From positions 930,001 through 994,000 of the forward strand of contig JBLHZY010000001.1 of the NCBI GenBank assembly GCA_047631555.1: DNA of 64,000 nt, written 5' to 3'. A model generated the notes under the pieces. That model searched no databases. It saw nothing but the letters and a program-made list of their open reading frames with translations, and had not been told where the DNA came from. Positions 1-8,636 of this stretch are shown here, in pieces. Position 1 is the first letter of the stretch; the number at the start of each line of letters is the position of its first letter. A program made the position numbers and the translations under genes. This DNA comes from JBLHZY01 sp047631555. GTDB taxonomy: Bacteria > Pseudomonadota > Alphaproteobacteria > Rhodobacterales > Rhodobacteraceae.

Positions 1-871
1 CGCTCACACCCAAAAGACGCATCGCGTTCTCTTTCAAAATCAACGGGCGCACCTCGTCCTTGATCTTGATCTTCTCGAAATCCGCAAGCCACCGCTCGGG
101 CGAAATCATCGGCCAATCCGAGCCAAACAAAACCTTCTTCTTTAGGATCGAATTGCAATAGCGCACCAGAATTTCCGGGAAATATTTCGGCGACCAGCCC
201 GACAGATCAATATAGACATTCGGCTTGTGCTGCGCGACGGCCAAAGCCTCTTCCTGCCAAGGAAACGAGGGGTGCGCCATGACGATCGGCATATCGGGAA
301 AATCGACCGCCACATCATCAATATACATCGGATTAGAATACTTTAGCCGCATCCCATTGCCGCCCGGCATCCCCGACCCAACGCCGGTTTGCCCCGTGTG
401 AAACAGCGCGACTGCGCCGTATTCCGCCAGTACCTCATACATCGCGTAAGCCATGCGATCATTGGGGTAAAAGCCCTGAAAAGTCGGGTGAAACTTGAAG
501 CCCTTGATACCGTGATCCTCGATCAAGCGGCGCGCCTCGCGCACGCCCATCTTGCCCTTATGCGGATCGATTGAGGCGAACGGGATCAACACATCGGAAT
601 TGTCTTTGACCTGCTCCAATACCTCATCATTGGAATAGCGCCGATAGCCGGTTTCGCGCTCTGCATCGACGGGAAAAATCACCGCAGCGATGTTTTGCGC
701 GCGATAATGCGCGGCCGTTTCGGGAATGGTTGGCGGGTGCTGCCAAGGGGCGCCGAAATAATTGGCCATGGTCGTTTGCAGATCGTCATAGCCATCATCC
801 GCATGGCAGCCGCAGGGCTCTTCTGCATGGGTGTGAAAATCAATCGCGCGCACGCTGGAAAAATCGACCAT
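1..871 (-). CDS. Amidohydrolase family protein, C-terminus cut by the window edge
   Basis: A metal-dependent hydrolase of the amidohydrolase-2 type. The translation from the ATG at 871 has the early metal-binding motif FHTHAEEP at about residue 12, a central MAHPSFPW, and GSDWPMIS near the end, which supplies the late catalytic Asp. About 290 residues are visible and the frame is still open at base 1, so only the last residues are missing. Relatives encoded beside feruloyl-CoA synthetase genes are described as hydrolases of phenyl-beta-ketoacyl-CoA intermediates in non-oxidative hydroxycinnamate breakdown. I infer that role here from the neighbours (crotonase, SDR, CoA ligase, MarR). It is divergent from the crotonase gene, and the shared gap holds a MarR-like operator. 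The metal-dependent hydrolase call is secure; the substrate is inferred. Confidence 0.85.
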   Translation of the reverse strand, partial: MVDFSSVRAIDFHTHAEEPCGCHADDGYDDLQTTMANYFGAPWQHPPTIPETAAHYRAQNIAAVIFPVDAERETGYRRYSNDEVLEQVKDNSDVLIPFASIDPHKGKMGVREARRLIEDHGIKGFKFHPTFQGFYPNDRMAYAMYEVLAEYGAVALFHTGQTGVGSGMPGGNGMRLKYSNPMYIDDVAVDFPDMPIVMAHPSFPWQEEALAVAQHKPNVYIDLSGWSPKYFPEILVRYCNSILKKKVLFGSDWPMISPERWLADFEKIKIKDEVRPLILKENAMRLLGVS

Positions 872-994
872 CTTATCCTCTTCCGGCCGCCCATTGCGCG
901 GCCCTCTCTTGAATTTGAGCGCGCCCCCGGCCCCCGAAAAAGCCGCGACACGTTCATTTGAATATATCTCTTACAGATTTCATACAGCAAAAAT

Positions 995-1015
995 ATTGCT
1001 ATTCAACCGAACAAT
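995..1015. promoter_or_regulatory. Putative MarR operator (inverted repeat ATTGCT-N9-AACAAT)
   Basis: Two 6-base arms, ATTGCT and AACAAT, flank a 9-base spacer in the gap between the divergent amidohydrolase and crotonase genes. One arm position breaks the symmetry. A perfect version with the same spacing (ATTGTT-N9-AACAAT) lies upstream of the marR gene at 8511-8531. The repeated geometry at two divergent promoter regions of one pathway is the basis for calling it the binding site of the local MarR protein. Confidence 0.6.
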
Positions 1016-1073
1016 TATGATTTACACACATCCAGACGAAACACCGCCGCCAACAATGAGATTATTTGACCCA

Positions 1074-1856
1074 ATGAACGCGCATACCTCCAAAGAAGAC
1101 GTCCTCAAAATTGAGCTAAGCGAGGGAATCGCCACCCTCACAATGTATCGCCCAGATAAGCGCAACGCGATGAATGATACCTTGCTTGGCGCGTTGGATG
1201 CCTTCTTTTCGGCCCCGCCCAAAGAGGCGCGCGTTGCTGTTTTGACGGGCTGCGCCGGGCATTTTTGCTCTGGACTTGATCTAAGCGAACATGTGCGCCG
1301 CTCGGCCGAAGAAACCATGCGCCATTCGCGCGGCTGGCACGGCGTGATGGAGAAAATCCAATTCGGCGGGCTGCCTGTTGTCTCTGCGATGCAGGGGGCT
1401 GTGATGGGCGGCGGGCTTGAATTGGCGACCTCAACCCATGTGCGCATTGCTGAGCCAAGCGTTCAATTTCAGCTGCCCGAGGGGCGGCGCGGCATCTTTG
1501 TCGGCGGCGGCGCGACCGTGCGGGTTGGGCGCATTCTGGGCGCAGATCGCATGACCGAAATGATGCTGACGGGCCGCAAATATGGCGCGGATGAGGGCAA
1601 GGCCCTTGGCCTGTGTCACTATAGCGTTGGCGAGGCCGAGGCCCTGCCCTTGGCAATGGATCTGGCCGGCAAGATCGCGCGCAACGCCCCGATGTCCAAT
1701 TACCTGATGGTCAACTCTATCGCCCGCATCAGCGACATGAGCCATAGCGACGGGCTCTATGCCGAAAGCCTTTCCGCAGCCCTAAGCCAAACAACCCCGG
1801 ACGCCGAGGAAGGCCTCAACGCCTTTTTGGAGAAACGGGCGCCGAAATTTCGTTAA
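1074..1856 (+). CDS. Crotonase / enoyl-CoA hydratase family protein
   Basis: A 260-residue crotonase-fold enzyme acting on an acyl-CoA thioester. Visible landmarks are the first oxyanion-hole segment HFCSGLDLSE, the second GAVMGGGLELA, and the following ATSTHVRIAEPS. The length is normal for the family when read from the ATG at 1074. In-frame ATGs at 1017 and 1056 would add an unusual leader and place the start almost on the operator, and no candidate has a strong ribosome-binding site. In this context it probably hydrates hydroxycinnamoyl-CoA to the 3-hydroxyacyl-CoA that the SDR would then oxidise. It does not closely resemble the hydratase/aldolase that cleaves feruloyl-CoA directly to vanillin, but that cannot be excluded by eye. 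Confidence 0.85.
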   Translation: MNAHTSKEDVLKIELSEGIATLTMYRPDKRNAMNDTLLGALDAFFSAPPKEARVAVLTGCAGHFCSGLDLSEHVRRSAEETMRHSRGWHGVMEKIQFGGLPVVSAMQGAVMGGGLELATSTHVRIAEPSVQFQLPEGRRGIFVGGGATVRVGRILGADRMTEMMLTGRKYGADEGKALGLCHYSVGEAEALPLAMDLAGKIARNAPMSNYLMVNSIARISDMSHSDGLYAESLSAALSQTTPDAEEGLNAFLEKRAPKFR

Positions 1857-2049
1857 ACGCCAATTTGATAACCCGATGCAAAAGAATCATGTAAACAGAA
1901 CGGAGCTAGCTCTGCACATTGCATCTTAATTGAGGAATTAGCGCGAAAAACAGGTTAATTGGTTGACAGTGTAAATCACTTTTGCAACCGTATCTAATCA
2001 CGATCGGGGCAAGCCCAAAACGGGCACCCCACCAATGGGAGGAAGATCA

Positions 2050-3099
2050 ATGAAACGTCGTACCTTTACCGCGATGGCAGCATCCGCAGCACTGGCCACT
2101 GGCCTGCTTGCAATGTCGTCAGGCGCTGCACTTGCTGCAGATGTAACGCTGAAACTGCACCAATTTTTGCCACCAGTTGCCACGCTGCCAAAGCACCTTT
2201 TGAAGCCTTGGGGCGAAGCTGTTGAAGCGGCCTCCGGCGGCTCCGTTAAAATCCAGCACTTTGATGCGATGGCGCTTGGCGGCCGTCCCCCAGAGCTGAT
2301 GCAACAGGCGACAGATGGCGCTGTTGATATTGTCATGACAGTTGTTGGCTACTCGCCTGGCCGTTTCCCCCGCTCCGAAGTTGTTGAGCTGCCCTTCATG
2401 ATGACCGATACAGTCGGTACATCCTTGGCTCTGCAAGCGCTGATCGAGGAAGATTTCCAAGAGAACGAATATAAAGACCTCAAAGTGCTTGCTGCTTGGG
2501 TGCACGGCCCCGGCCTTATCCACTCGCGCGATGGCGTGACCAAGCTTGAAGACATGGAAGGCCTCAAAGTGCGCGGCCCAACACGTGTGATCAACAACCT
2601 GCTCACAGAGCTTGGCGCTCAGCCCATCGGCATGCCGCTTCCGGCCATTCCTGAAGGTCTGTCCAAAGGCGTTATCAACGGCACAGTGATCCCATGGGAA
2701 GTAACGCCCTCGATCAAATTGGCCGAACTGGTGCACAATCACACCGAATTCTCTGGTGATGCCTCGCTCTATACTGCGGCCATCATCATGGTGATGAACA
2801 AAGCCAAATACGAGAGCCTCTCAGACGAGCAACGCGCCGCATTGGATAGCGAATCCGGTGCCAAGCTTTCGGCACAGGCCGCTCGAGTGATGGTTGATTT
2901 TGATAAGCCAGGCCGCGATATCGCTATCGCTGCAGGCAACAAAATCGATATTCTGGACGAAGCCGAAGTGGCCCGCTGGAAAGCCGCTGCCGAGCCAGTT
3001 GTTGCAACTTGGATCGCTGAGATGAAAGAAAAAGGCATCGACGGCGAAGCTCTGATCGCGCGCACAAAAGCGCTGATCGCTGAGAAAACACCGAAGTAA
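2050..3099 (+). CDS. TRAP transporter substrate-binding protein (DctP family)
   Basis: Periplasmic solute receptor of a tripartite ATP-independent transporter. The start at 2050 follows GGGAGGAAGATCA, a clear ribosome-binding site. The first 30 residues form a Sec signal peptide (MKRRTF, hydrophobic core, cleavage near ALA-AD). The mature part has typical DctP segments such as the VRGPTRVINN substrate-loop region around residue 175 and the closing helix rich in Lys and Ala. The dctQ and dctM genes follow after a 157-base gap that holds a strong stem-loop. The substrate is not readable from sequence. The position inside a hydroxycinnamate locus suggests an aromatic acid, comparable to the TarPQM systems known from other alphaproteobacteria. 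Confidence 0.92.
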   Translation: MKRRTFTAMAASAALATGLLAMSSGAALAADVTLKLHQFLPPVATLPKHLLKPWGEAVEAASGGSVKIQHFDAMALGGRPPELMQQATDGAVDIVMTVVGYSPGRFPRSEVVELPFMMTDTVGTSLALQALIEEDFQENEYKDLKVLAAWVHGPGLIHSRDGVTKLEDMEGLKVRGPTRVINNLLTELGAQPIGMPLPAIPEGLSKGVINGTVIPWEVTPSIKLAELVHNHTEFSGDASLYTAAIIMVMNKAKYESLSDEQRAALDSESGAKLSAQAARVMVDFDKPGRDIAIAAGNKIDILDEAEVARWKAAAEPVVATWIAEMKEKGIDGEALIARTKALIAEKTPK

Positions 3100-3141
3100 G
3101 TCAGGAAACCGAGAGCGGCGCACTCTTGCGCTCTCTCACAA

Positions 3142-3179
3142 ATATGCGGGCCGAAGCTTCTTGCTTTCGGCCCGCATAT
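3142..3179 (+). promoter_or_regulatory. Intercistronic stem-loop between dctP and dctQ
   Basis: A perfect 14-base-pair stem (arms 3142-3155 and 3166-3179, ATATGCGGGCCGAA and its complement) with a 10-base loop lies 43 bases after the dctP stop codon. No T-run follows. This fits an RNA stabiliser or partial attenuator that keeps the binding-protein mRNA more abundant than the downstream membrane genes, a common arrangement in binding-protein operons. Confidence 0.7.
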
Positions 3180-3256
3180 CCTAAGAGCGCATGGCATCAA
3201 ACACCTGCGCCCTTGCCCTTCGAAATATCCAAAAACCACCCTGAAAGAGAACCACA

Positions 3257-3769
3257 ATGGCACGCTCCTTTCTGACCAGTTCCATACATGTTTTGGCGCG
3301 ATACACAGCCTTGCTGGGCGGCTTTGTGCTGCTCGCGGTCGTGATCATGTCTTGTGTTTCCATCATTGGCCGGGCCCTAACGGTCTTTGGCCTTACCTCC
3401 ATTCCCGGCGATTTTGAGATGGTCGAAATGGGCATCGGCTTTGCGGTTTTTGCCTCCCTGCCCTGGTGCCATCTGCATAAGGGCCATGCCTCGGTCGATC
3501 TGTTTCAGCCCGCCTTTGGCCGTCACCTCAATGCCGCGATCGATATTGTCGCAGACGGGCTTATGTTTGTTGTCGCGACCCTGATTGCGCGCCAACTCTG
3601 GCTCGGAATGCTGGATAAAAAGCAATATTCCGAAACCACATTCATCCTTCAATTCCCGGTCTACCTTGCCTACGGCGCTGCAATGCTTGGCGCTGTCGTC
3701 TTTGTGATCGTATCCCTCTATTGCTTTGGCCGCTCCATTGGGCGCGCCAAAAAGGAGTTCGCCCAATGA
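3257..3769 (+). CDS. TRAP transporter small permease subunit (DctQ family)
   Basis: A 170-residue membrane protein with four hydrophobic segments (about residues 18-40, 55-72, 93-112 and 130-153), the usual DctQ topology. The conserved motif WCHLHKGHASVD, close to the family signature before the third helix, is present. AAAGAGAA precedes the ATG. The last codon and stop overlap the start of the next gene in ATGA, so translation of the two permease subunits is probably coupled. It forms the membrane complex with the large subunit that follows. Confidence 0.9.
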   Translation: MARSFLTSSIHVLARYTALLGGFVLLAVVIMSCVSIIGRALTVFGLTSIPGDFEMVEMGIGFAVFASLPWCHLHKGHASVDLFQPAFGRHLNAAIDIVADGLMFVVATLIARQLWLGMLDKKQYSETTFILQFPVYLAYGAAMLGAVVFVIVSLYCFGRSIGRAKKEFAQ

Positions 3770-5088
3770 GCGACCTACAAATTGGGCTCGCGTCCTTTCC
3801 CGTCCTTTTGCTGCTGATCTTCATGCGCGTCCCCATCGGGGTTGCCATGCTCAGCATCGGTTTTACCGGCACCTATCTGGTCAATGGCAACACCATCATG
3901 ACCATGAGCCAGCTCAAACACCTAACCTACGGCACCTTTTCCAACTACTCCTTCTCGATCATCCCGCTGTTCTTGCTGATGGGCCAATTCGCAACCCTTG
4001 GCGGCATGTCAGCGGCCCTGTTCAAATCGGCTGAATCTTGGCTCGGGCACCGCAAAGGCGGGGTCGCAATGGCGGCTGTTGGCGCTTGCGCTGGCTTTGG
4101 CGCGATCTGCGGCTCCTCGCTCGCAACGGCTGCCACAATGGGCCAAGTCGCCCTGCCAGAACTGCGCAAATACGGCTACTCGGGCCGCCTTGCCACAGGT
4201 GCGCTCGCTGCCGGCGGAACCCTAGGCATCCTAATCCCGCCAAGCGTGATCCTGGTGATCTATGCAATCCTCACCGAGCAAAACATCGCCAAACTGTTCA
4301 TGGCCGCCTTCCTGCCCGGCATCTTGGCGGCAATCGGCTATATGATCTGTATCGCGATCTACGTGCGCATCTACCCCGACAGCTGCGGCACCCGCGAACG
4401 CCTCTCCTATAGCGAACGCTTCAAAGCGCTGCTGCCGGTGATCCCGGTGCTCGCCATCTTCCTCATCGTGGTCGGCGGCATCTACGGCGGTATCTTTACC
4501 CCAACCGAAGCGGCGGCTGTTGGCGCGGCCTGTACTGGCCTGCTTGCGCTGGTGACCGGCGGGCTTACATGGCTCAAAACCAAAGAAGCGATCCTGAGCA
4601 CAGCCAATGCAACGGGGATGATCTTCCTGATCGTGCTTGGTGCGGGCTTCTTCAACAGCTTCCTTGCGCTGACCCAACTGCCCCAACAATCGGCAGAATG
4701 GGTGGCGATGCAGGGCTTCTCCCCATGGACAGTGCTCGCCGTCGTGCTCGCGCTTTACTTGGTGTTTGGCTGCGTGATGGACAGCCTCTCGATGGTGCTG
4801 CTCACCGTGCCGATCTTCTTCCCGATCATGATGGCGCTCGATTTCGGCATGTCCGCGACAGACTTCGGCCTGTGGTTCGGCATCCTTGTGCTCATCGTGG
4901 TGGAAGTCGGGCTGATAACCCCGCCCGTGGGGATGAACCTCTTTGTGATCAATTCGATGGCCAAGGACATCCCGATATCGGAAACCTTCCGCGGCACCCT
5001 GCCCTTCGTGATCACCGACCTGATCCGCGTGGTGATCCTTGTGGCCTTCCCATCCATCACATTGCTCACGGTCTGGCTCTTCTACTAA
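3766..5088 (+). CDS. TRAP transporter large permease subunit (DctM family)
   Basis: A 440-residue, very hydrophobic protein with about twelve membrane segments, the transport channel of the TRAP system. Family landmarks include FLLMGQFATLGG near residue 67, the GTLGILIPPSV segment typical of DctM, and ITPPVGMNLFVINS near the C-terminus. The start at 3766 overlaps the dctQ stop by 4 bases (ATGA). A longer reading from an upstream codon at 3721 would overlap dctQ by 49 bases and is not supported. A hairpin terminator follows directly. Confidence 0.93.
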   Translation: MSDLQIGLASFPVLLLLIFMRVPIGVAMLSIGFTGTYLVNGNTIMTMSQLKHLTYGTFSNYSFSIIPLFLLMGQFATLGGMSAALFKSAESWLGHRKGGVAMAAVGACAGFGAICGSSLATAATMGQVALPELRKYGYSGRLATGALAAGGTLGILIPPSVILVIYAILTEQNIAKLFMAAFLPGILAAIGYMICIAIYVRIYPDSCGTRERLSYSERFKALLPVIPVLAIFLIVVGGIYGGIFTPTEAAAVGAACTGLLALVTGGLTWLKTKEAILSTANATGMIFLIVLGAGFFNSFLALTQLPQQSAEWVAMQGFSPWTVLAVVLALYLVFGCVMDSLSMVLLTVPIFFPIMMALDFGMSATDFGLWFGILVLIVVEVGLITPPVGMNLFVINSMAKDIPISETFRGTLPFVITDLIRVVILVAFPSITLLTVWLFY

Positions 5089-5113
5089 CGCCACACAAAG
5101 ACCAAACGAAATG

Positions 5114-5144
5114 AAGGCGCGCCCCAAAACCGGGCGCGCCTTTT
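5114..5144 (+). terminator. Rho-independent terminator after dctM
   Basis: Arms AAGGCGCGCCC (5114-5124) and GGGCGCGCCTT (5132-5142) form an 11-base-pair stem with a 7-base loop, and the run of T continues past the stem. It lies 25 bases after the dctM stop and ends the TRAP operon. Confidence 0.85.
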
Positions 5145-5206
5145 ATATTGCGCAATACCCAACCAAGCCCAAGAAATAATCCAACGCGGCAATGCCCCCG
5201 CACAGC

Positions 5207-5243
5207 TTTCACAGTTGTGCAAATATCCCCGCCGGAGGCTCCC
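5207..5243 (+). repeat. Dispersed CCGCCGGAGGC repeat, copy A
   Basis: One of four long copies in this window of a short element with the core TTCACAGTTGTGCAAATATC followed by CCCGCCGGAGGCTCC. This copy sits between the convergent dctM and fcs genes. Other copies are at 51133-51169 (reverse orientation), 51280-51316 and 58463-58500, with a partial one at 57327-57350. Similar elements are common between genes in Rhodobacteraceae. Confidence 0.75.
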
Positions 5244-5263
5244 GCCCTTGCACAATATCCAAC

Positions 5264-5292
5264 AAAAAAGGGGCCGCGAACCCCGCGACCCC
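5264..5292 (-). terminator. Rho-independent terminator of the marR-SDR-fcs operon
   Basis: Read on the minus strand, GGGGTCGCG and CGCGGCCCC form a 9-base-pair stem (one G-T pair) around a GGGTT-like loop, followed by six T residues. It lies 50 bases past the fcs stop codon. Confidence 0.8.
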
Positions 5293-5341
5293 ATTCCCCA
5301 GAAACCTGTTACTTGGCGATGACCAACCGCGCCAAAGCCCC

Positions 5342-7174
5342 TTAGGCGATGAAAACGCCCTCACCCCCGGCGTAAATCGCCTCCGCCAACTCTGGCCGAT
5401 TGGCAATCACCGCGCGCTGATTGATCGAGCCTTTATCCGTCACCTCGCCGCGATCCATGCTCGGCTCATCCGGCATAAACACCATCCGCTTGACCCGACT
5501 GGCCGAACCCGTGGCCGCGCCAGCAAAGGCAGCAAGCTTGTCGTGCAACGCTTCTCGAACCTGCGGTGCCGCGAGCAACACTGCAAGCGCGGCATCAGCG
5601 CCCAACTCAGGCGCAAGCCCGCGCAAAGCGGCCATATCCGGCAGCACAATCGCGCCAAGATAATCTTGCCCCTCGCCCAAAATCACCGCATCGCGGATCA
5701 ACCCGCCAAAGGCATTGACCATGCCTGCGCGCAAAGCCCCAACAGCAACCCATGTGCCAGTGTTGAGCTTGAAATTCTCCGCCGTGCGCCCATCGAAAAA
5801 GAAGCCGCGCGTCAGATCATCCGGGTCAGCCGGGCGCAAAGCATCGCCAAGGCAATAGAAGCCCTCATCGTCAAACATCTCCGCAGATTTGGCCGGATCG
5901 CCGTAATATCCCGGCGAGATTGACGGGCTCTTGATCCGCGCCTCCAACTTGCCGCCATTGGGCACAAGCTTCAATTTCACCCCGCGCGCAGGCACGCCAA
6001 TATTGCCCGATTGCGCATGCTGCTCTGCACATTGCAGCGCAAAAGGGCCAGTTTCCGTCGCGCCCAAACCTGTGGTGAGCAAAACCTCGCGCCCAATGGA
6101 CGCGCGCGAATGAGCAAGCAACGCATCCCACGTATGCTGCGCCATGCCGGCCCCCGCATACATCATCATATCGAGCTTGGCGAAAAACTTATCCCGCAGA
6201 CCAGAATCCGCATCAAAGGCCCGCACAAGCGCCTCATAACCAGCCGGAACATTGAAATACCAAGTCGGGGAAATCTCGGCCAGATTGCGCAGGGTCTCGG
6301 CCATTCCCGCAGGCGTTGGCTTGCCCTCATCAATGTAAAACGTGCCGCCGTGATAAAGCGCCATGCCGCTGACCTTGTTGCCAGAAGCGGTATGATTCCA
6401 CGGCGCCCAATCGACAAACACCGGTGGCTTATCGCGCAAGAAGCGAAAGCAATCCTCAACCAAAGCCTGATTGGAACAGATCATCGCTTGGGAATTGATC
6501 ACCGCTTTGGGCGAGCCGGTAGAACCAGAGGTAAACAGATATTTCGCCACTGTTTGCGGGGTCAAAGCCGCAAATGCCGCCTCGGCCGTTTCATCCGCTT
6601 TTGTCGCCACAAGATCATCAAACACAAGCGCGCCCTTCGGGGCATTCACCGAACAAAGAACCGCGTGATCCCCGCCCGAAATCGCGCCAAGCGCGCGCGC
6701 ATAGGCCGCGCCGTCGCGGGCAAAAACGATCCCCGGCTTGAGCAATGCATAGATGTCTTTGACCTTGGCGTGATCGGAGGAAACCAGCGAATAGGCGGTT
6801 GAAAGCGGCGCAAAGGGCACACCCACATATTGGCACGCCAGCCCAAGCAACGCATGATCCAGCGAATTTTCCGACAGGATCAAGACCGGGCGATCCGGCC
6901 CCAAACCGCGCGCCAAAAGCGCCGTCCCAAGGCTGCGCACAATCGCCAACGTTTGGGCAAAACTCACCCGCCGCCAATCGCCGCCATCAACCCGCTGCGC
7001 CAAATAGGGCGCATCCGGGCGCTCCTTGGCCCAATGAACAAGCCGATCCGGCATTGCGCGCACAACCGGCACGTCGCCTGCCACTTGCTCCATATAAATC
7101 ACCCCGTCTTCGCGGCGATCCACTGTAAATTCTGGCGCCCAAAACGCGGGCGCGCTTGTTGTATCTTGCATCAT
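5342..7174 (-). CDS. fcs: Feruloyl-CoA synthetase (AMP-forming acyl-CoA ligase)
   Basis: A 610-residue adenylate-forming enzyme that activates ferulate or related hydroxycinnamates to their CoA thioesters. It has the P-loop-like AMP-binding motif LFTSGSTGSPKAVI near residue 214, the adenine-binding segment TTGLGATETGP near residue 370, and CLGDALRP at the hinge to the C-terminal domain. The length and the N-terminal FTVDRREDGVIY style match the feruloyl-CoA synthase group rather than plant-type 4-coumarate ligases. It is third in the marR-SDR-fcs transcription unit, 18 bases after the SDR stop. GGGAAAG precedes two adjacent ATGs; the outer one is used here. Confidence 0.88.
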   Translation of the reverse strand: MMQDTTSAPAFWAPEFTVDRREDGVIYMEQVAGDVPVVRAMPDRLVHWAKERPDAPYLAQRVDGGDWRRVSFAQTLAIVRSLGTALLARGLGPDRPVLILSENSLDHALLGLACQYVGVPFAPLSTAYSLVSSDHAKVKDIYALLKPGIVFARDGAAYARALGAISGGDHAVLCSVNAPKGALVFDDLVATKADETAEAAFAALTPQTVAKYLFTSGSTGSPKAVINSQAMICSNQALVEDCFRFLRDKPPVFVDWAPWNHTASGNKVSGMALYHGGTFYIDEGKPTPAGMAETLRNLAEISPTWYFNVPAGYEALVRAFDADSGLRDKFFAKLDMMMYAGAGMAQHTWDALLAHSRASIGREVLLTTGLGATETGPFALQCAEQHAQSGNIGVPARGVKLKLVPNGGKLEARIKSPSISPGYYGDPAKSAEMFDDEGFYCLGDALRPADPDDLTRGFFFDGRTAENFKLNTGTWVAVGALRAGMVNAFGGLIRDAVILGEGQDYLGAIVLPDMAALRGLAPELGADAALAVLLAAPQVREALHDKLAAFAGAATGSASRVKRMVFMPDEPSMDRGEVTDKGSINQRAVIANRPELAEAIYAGGEGVFIA

Positions 7175-7192
7175 GTCTTTCCCACAAATCGC

Positions 7193-7960
7193 CTAGCGCG
7201 GCGCCATCCGAATGGCGCCATCAAGGCGGATCACTTCACCGTTCAGCATGTCATTCTCAACGATATGGCGCGCAAGCGAGGCAAATTCCGCCGGTGCGCC
7301 AAGGCGCGATGGGAAAGGCACTTGCTTGCCCAAACTGTCCTGCACCTCTTGAGGGAGACCTTCCAAAAGCGGGGTGAGGAAAATCCCCGGCGCAATGGTG
7401 CAAACGCGAATGCCGATCTGGGATAGATCGCGCGCCATGGGCAATGTCATCCCGACGATCCCGCCCTTTGAGGCCGCATAAGCGACCTGCCCGACCTGGC
7501 CCTCATAAGCCGCCACAGAAGCGGTTGAAAGGATCACGCCGCGCGCGCCATCTTCATTGATCGGCTCGGCTTTGCTGATCAACAACGCGCCTTGCGAGGC
7601 ACAATTAAACGAGCCAATCAGATTGACCCCAATCACCTTGGCAAACAGCGCCGGATCATGGGCCTCACCGCGCGAAACGGTCTTGGCCGCAGGGCCGATT
7701 CCGGCGCAATTCATCACCACTCGAAGCGGCACACCGCGCGCCTCAACGGCCGCAAACCCGGCCGCAACCGCGCCCGCATCAGATACATCAACCCGCTCAA
7801 AATGCCCGCCAAGGCTTGCCGCTTTCGCAGCGCCCGCCTCTTCGTTCATATCAAAAATCGTCACCTGCGCGCCCGCTGCCGCCAAAGCCTCAGCCACAGC
7901 TGCGCCCAAGCCCGATGCACCGCCCGTCACAACGGCGGCCATATCCCCAGAAATCTGCAT
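7193..7960 (-). CDS. SDR family 3-hydroxyacyl-CoA dehydrogenase
   Basis: A 255-residue classical short-chain dehydrogenase. It has the cofactor motif TGGASGLG at residues 13-20, the Asp after the second beta strand (IFDMNE, preference for NAD), NCAG near residue 85, the catalytic Ser in STASVAA and the YAASK Tyr/Lys pair. It resembles the type II (HSD17B10-like) 3-hydroxyacyl-CoA dehydrogenases. In this cluster it would oxidise the 3-hydroxyacyl-CoA made by the crotonase to the beta-ketoacyl-CoA for the amidohydrolase. The start lies 3 bases after the marR stop, and GAGGAG inside the end of marR is its ribosome-binding site. Confidence 0.87.
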   Translation of the reverse strand: MQISGDMAAVVTGGASGLGAAVAEALAAAGAQVTIFDMNEEAGAAKAASLGGHFERVDVSDAGAVAAGFAAVEARGVPLRVVMNCAGIGPAAKTVSRGEAHDPALFAKVIGVNLIGSFNCASQGALLISKAEPINEDGARGVILSTASVAAYEGQVGQVAYAASKGGIVGMTLPMARDLSQIGIRVCTIAPGIFLTPLLEGLPQEVQDSLGKQVPFPSRLGAPAEFASLARHIVENDMLNGEVIRLDGAIRMAPR

Positions 7961-7963
7961 GCC

Positions 7964-8449
7964 TTACTCCTCTGTCAGGCTCACACCGTGAATGCGGCTC
8001 AACAGCTCGCGCAACACGGTACGTTCTTTTTCGCTGAAATTACTTAGAAATGTATCTTCGTGCGCCTGCACAATCGCCAATGCCTCGCGATAGGCGGCCT
8101 GCCCGACCTTGGTCACCCGCAGCGCATAAGCGCGCCGATCGCCGGGCACTTTGTTGCGCTCAATCATGTCGCGGTTCTCAAGCTCATCCACAATCACAAC
8201 CGTGCCGGAGCGCTCAATCCCAAGCGCGCGCGCCACATCAGATTGGCTGATATCGGGATTTTCAACCACCACAGACAGAACCGAAAACGTCCGCTGGCTG
8301 ACGTTGAGCGCCTCTAATGTGGCGCGAAAATCACCGTGGATCAGCATGTAGGCGCGCTTGAGATTATAGCCAACAAGCCCGAGCAAATCATTCTGCGAAA
8401 CGCCGCTCCCCGCCTCATTCGCCTCTTGTACGATTTTTAGCTTTGCCAT
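7964..8449 (-). CDS. MarR family transcriptional regulator
   Basis: A winged-helix regulator of 161 residues. The MarR core is clear: an N-terminal dimerisation helix, the recognition segment NPDISQSDVARALGIERSG near the middle, and the wing VPGDRRAYALRVTKVG. The ATG at 8449 is preceded by GGGGGGCGC; an in-frame ATG 18 bases upstream has no comparable site. MarR proteins of this pathway are known to be repressors released by hydroxycinnamoyl-CoA. Two matching inverted repeats (995-1015 and 8511-8531) suggest that it controls its own operon and the divergent crotonase/amidohydrolase promoters. Confidence 0.87.
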   Translation of the reverse strand: MAKLKIVQEANEAGSGVSQNDLLGLVGYNLKRAYMLIHGDFRATLEALNVSQRTFSVLSVVVENPDISQSDVARALGIERSGTVVIVDELENRDMIERNKVPGDRRAYALRVTKVGQAAYREALAIVQAHEDTFLSNFSEKERTVLRELLSRIHGVSLTEE

Positions 8450-8510
8450 TGAGCGCCCCCCATTCATTCTGTCGTCAAACTCAAAGCATCAAATAATTGG
8501 TGCTTCGGAT

Positions 8511-8531
8511 ATTGTTTACCGATAGAACAAT
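8511..8531. promoter_or_regulatory. Putative MarR operator (perfect ATTGTT-N9-AACAAT)
   Basis: A perfect 6-base inverted repeat with a 9-base spacer, 62 bases upstream of the marR start and also upstream of the divergent DUF3237 gene. It matches the site at 995-1015 in arm sequence and spacing, which supports autoregulation and co-regulation of the pathway genes. Confidence 0.65.
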
Positions 8532-8636
8532 ACCTGCAAACCGCGCCGCACTTCAAGCGCAAACTCACCGCGCCAACCATCTGGCCCAATCCCCCGCGCC
8601 TCACGCTTTTGGCGCAAATACTCGGAAAGGCATCCC

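Noticed and set aside
1963..1996. TTGACA at 1963 as the -35 box of the TRAP operon
   Set aside because: No acceptable -10 hexamer lies 16-18 bases downstream, so I did not call a promoter.
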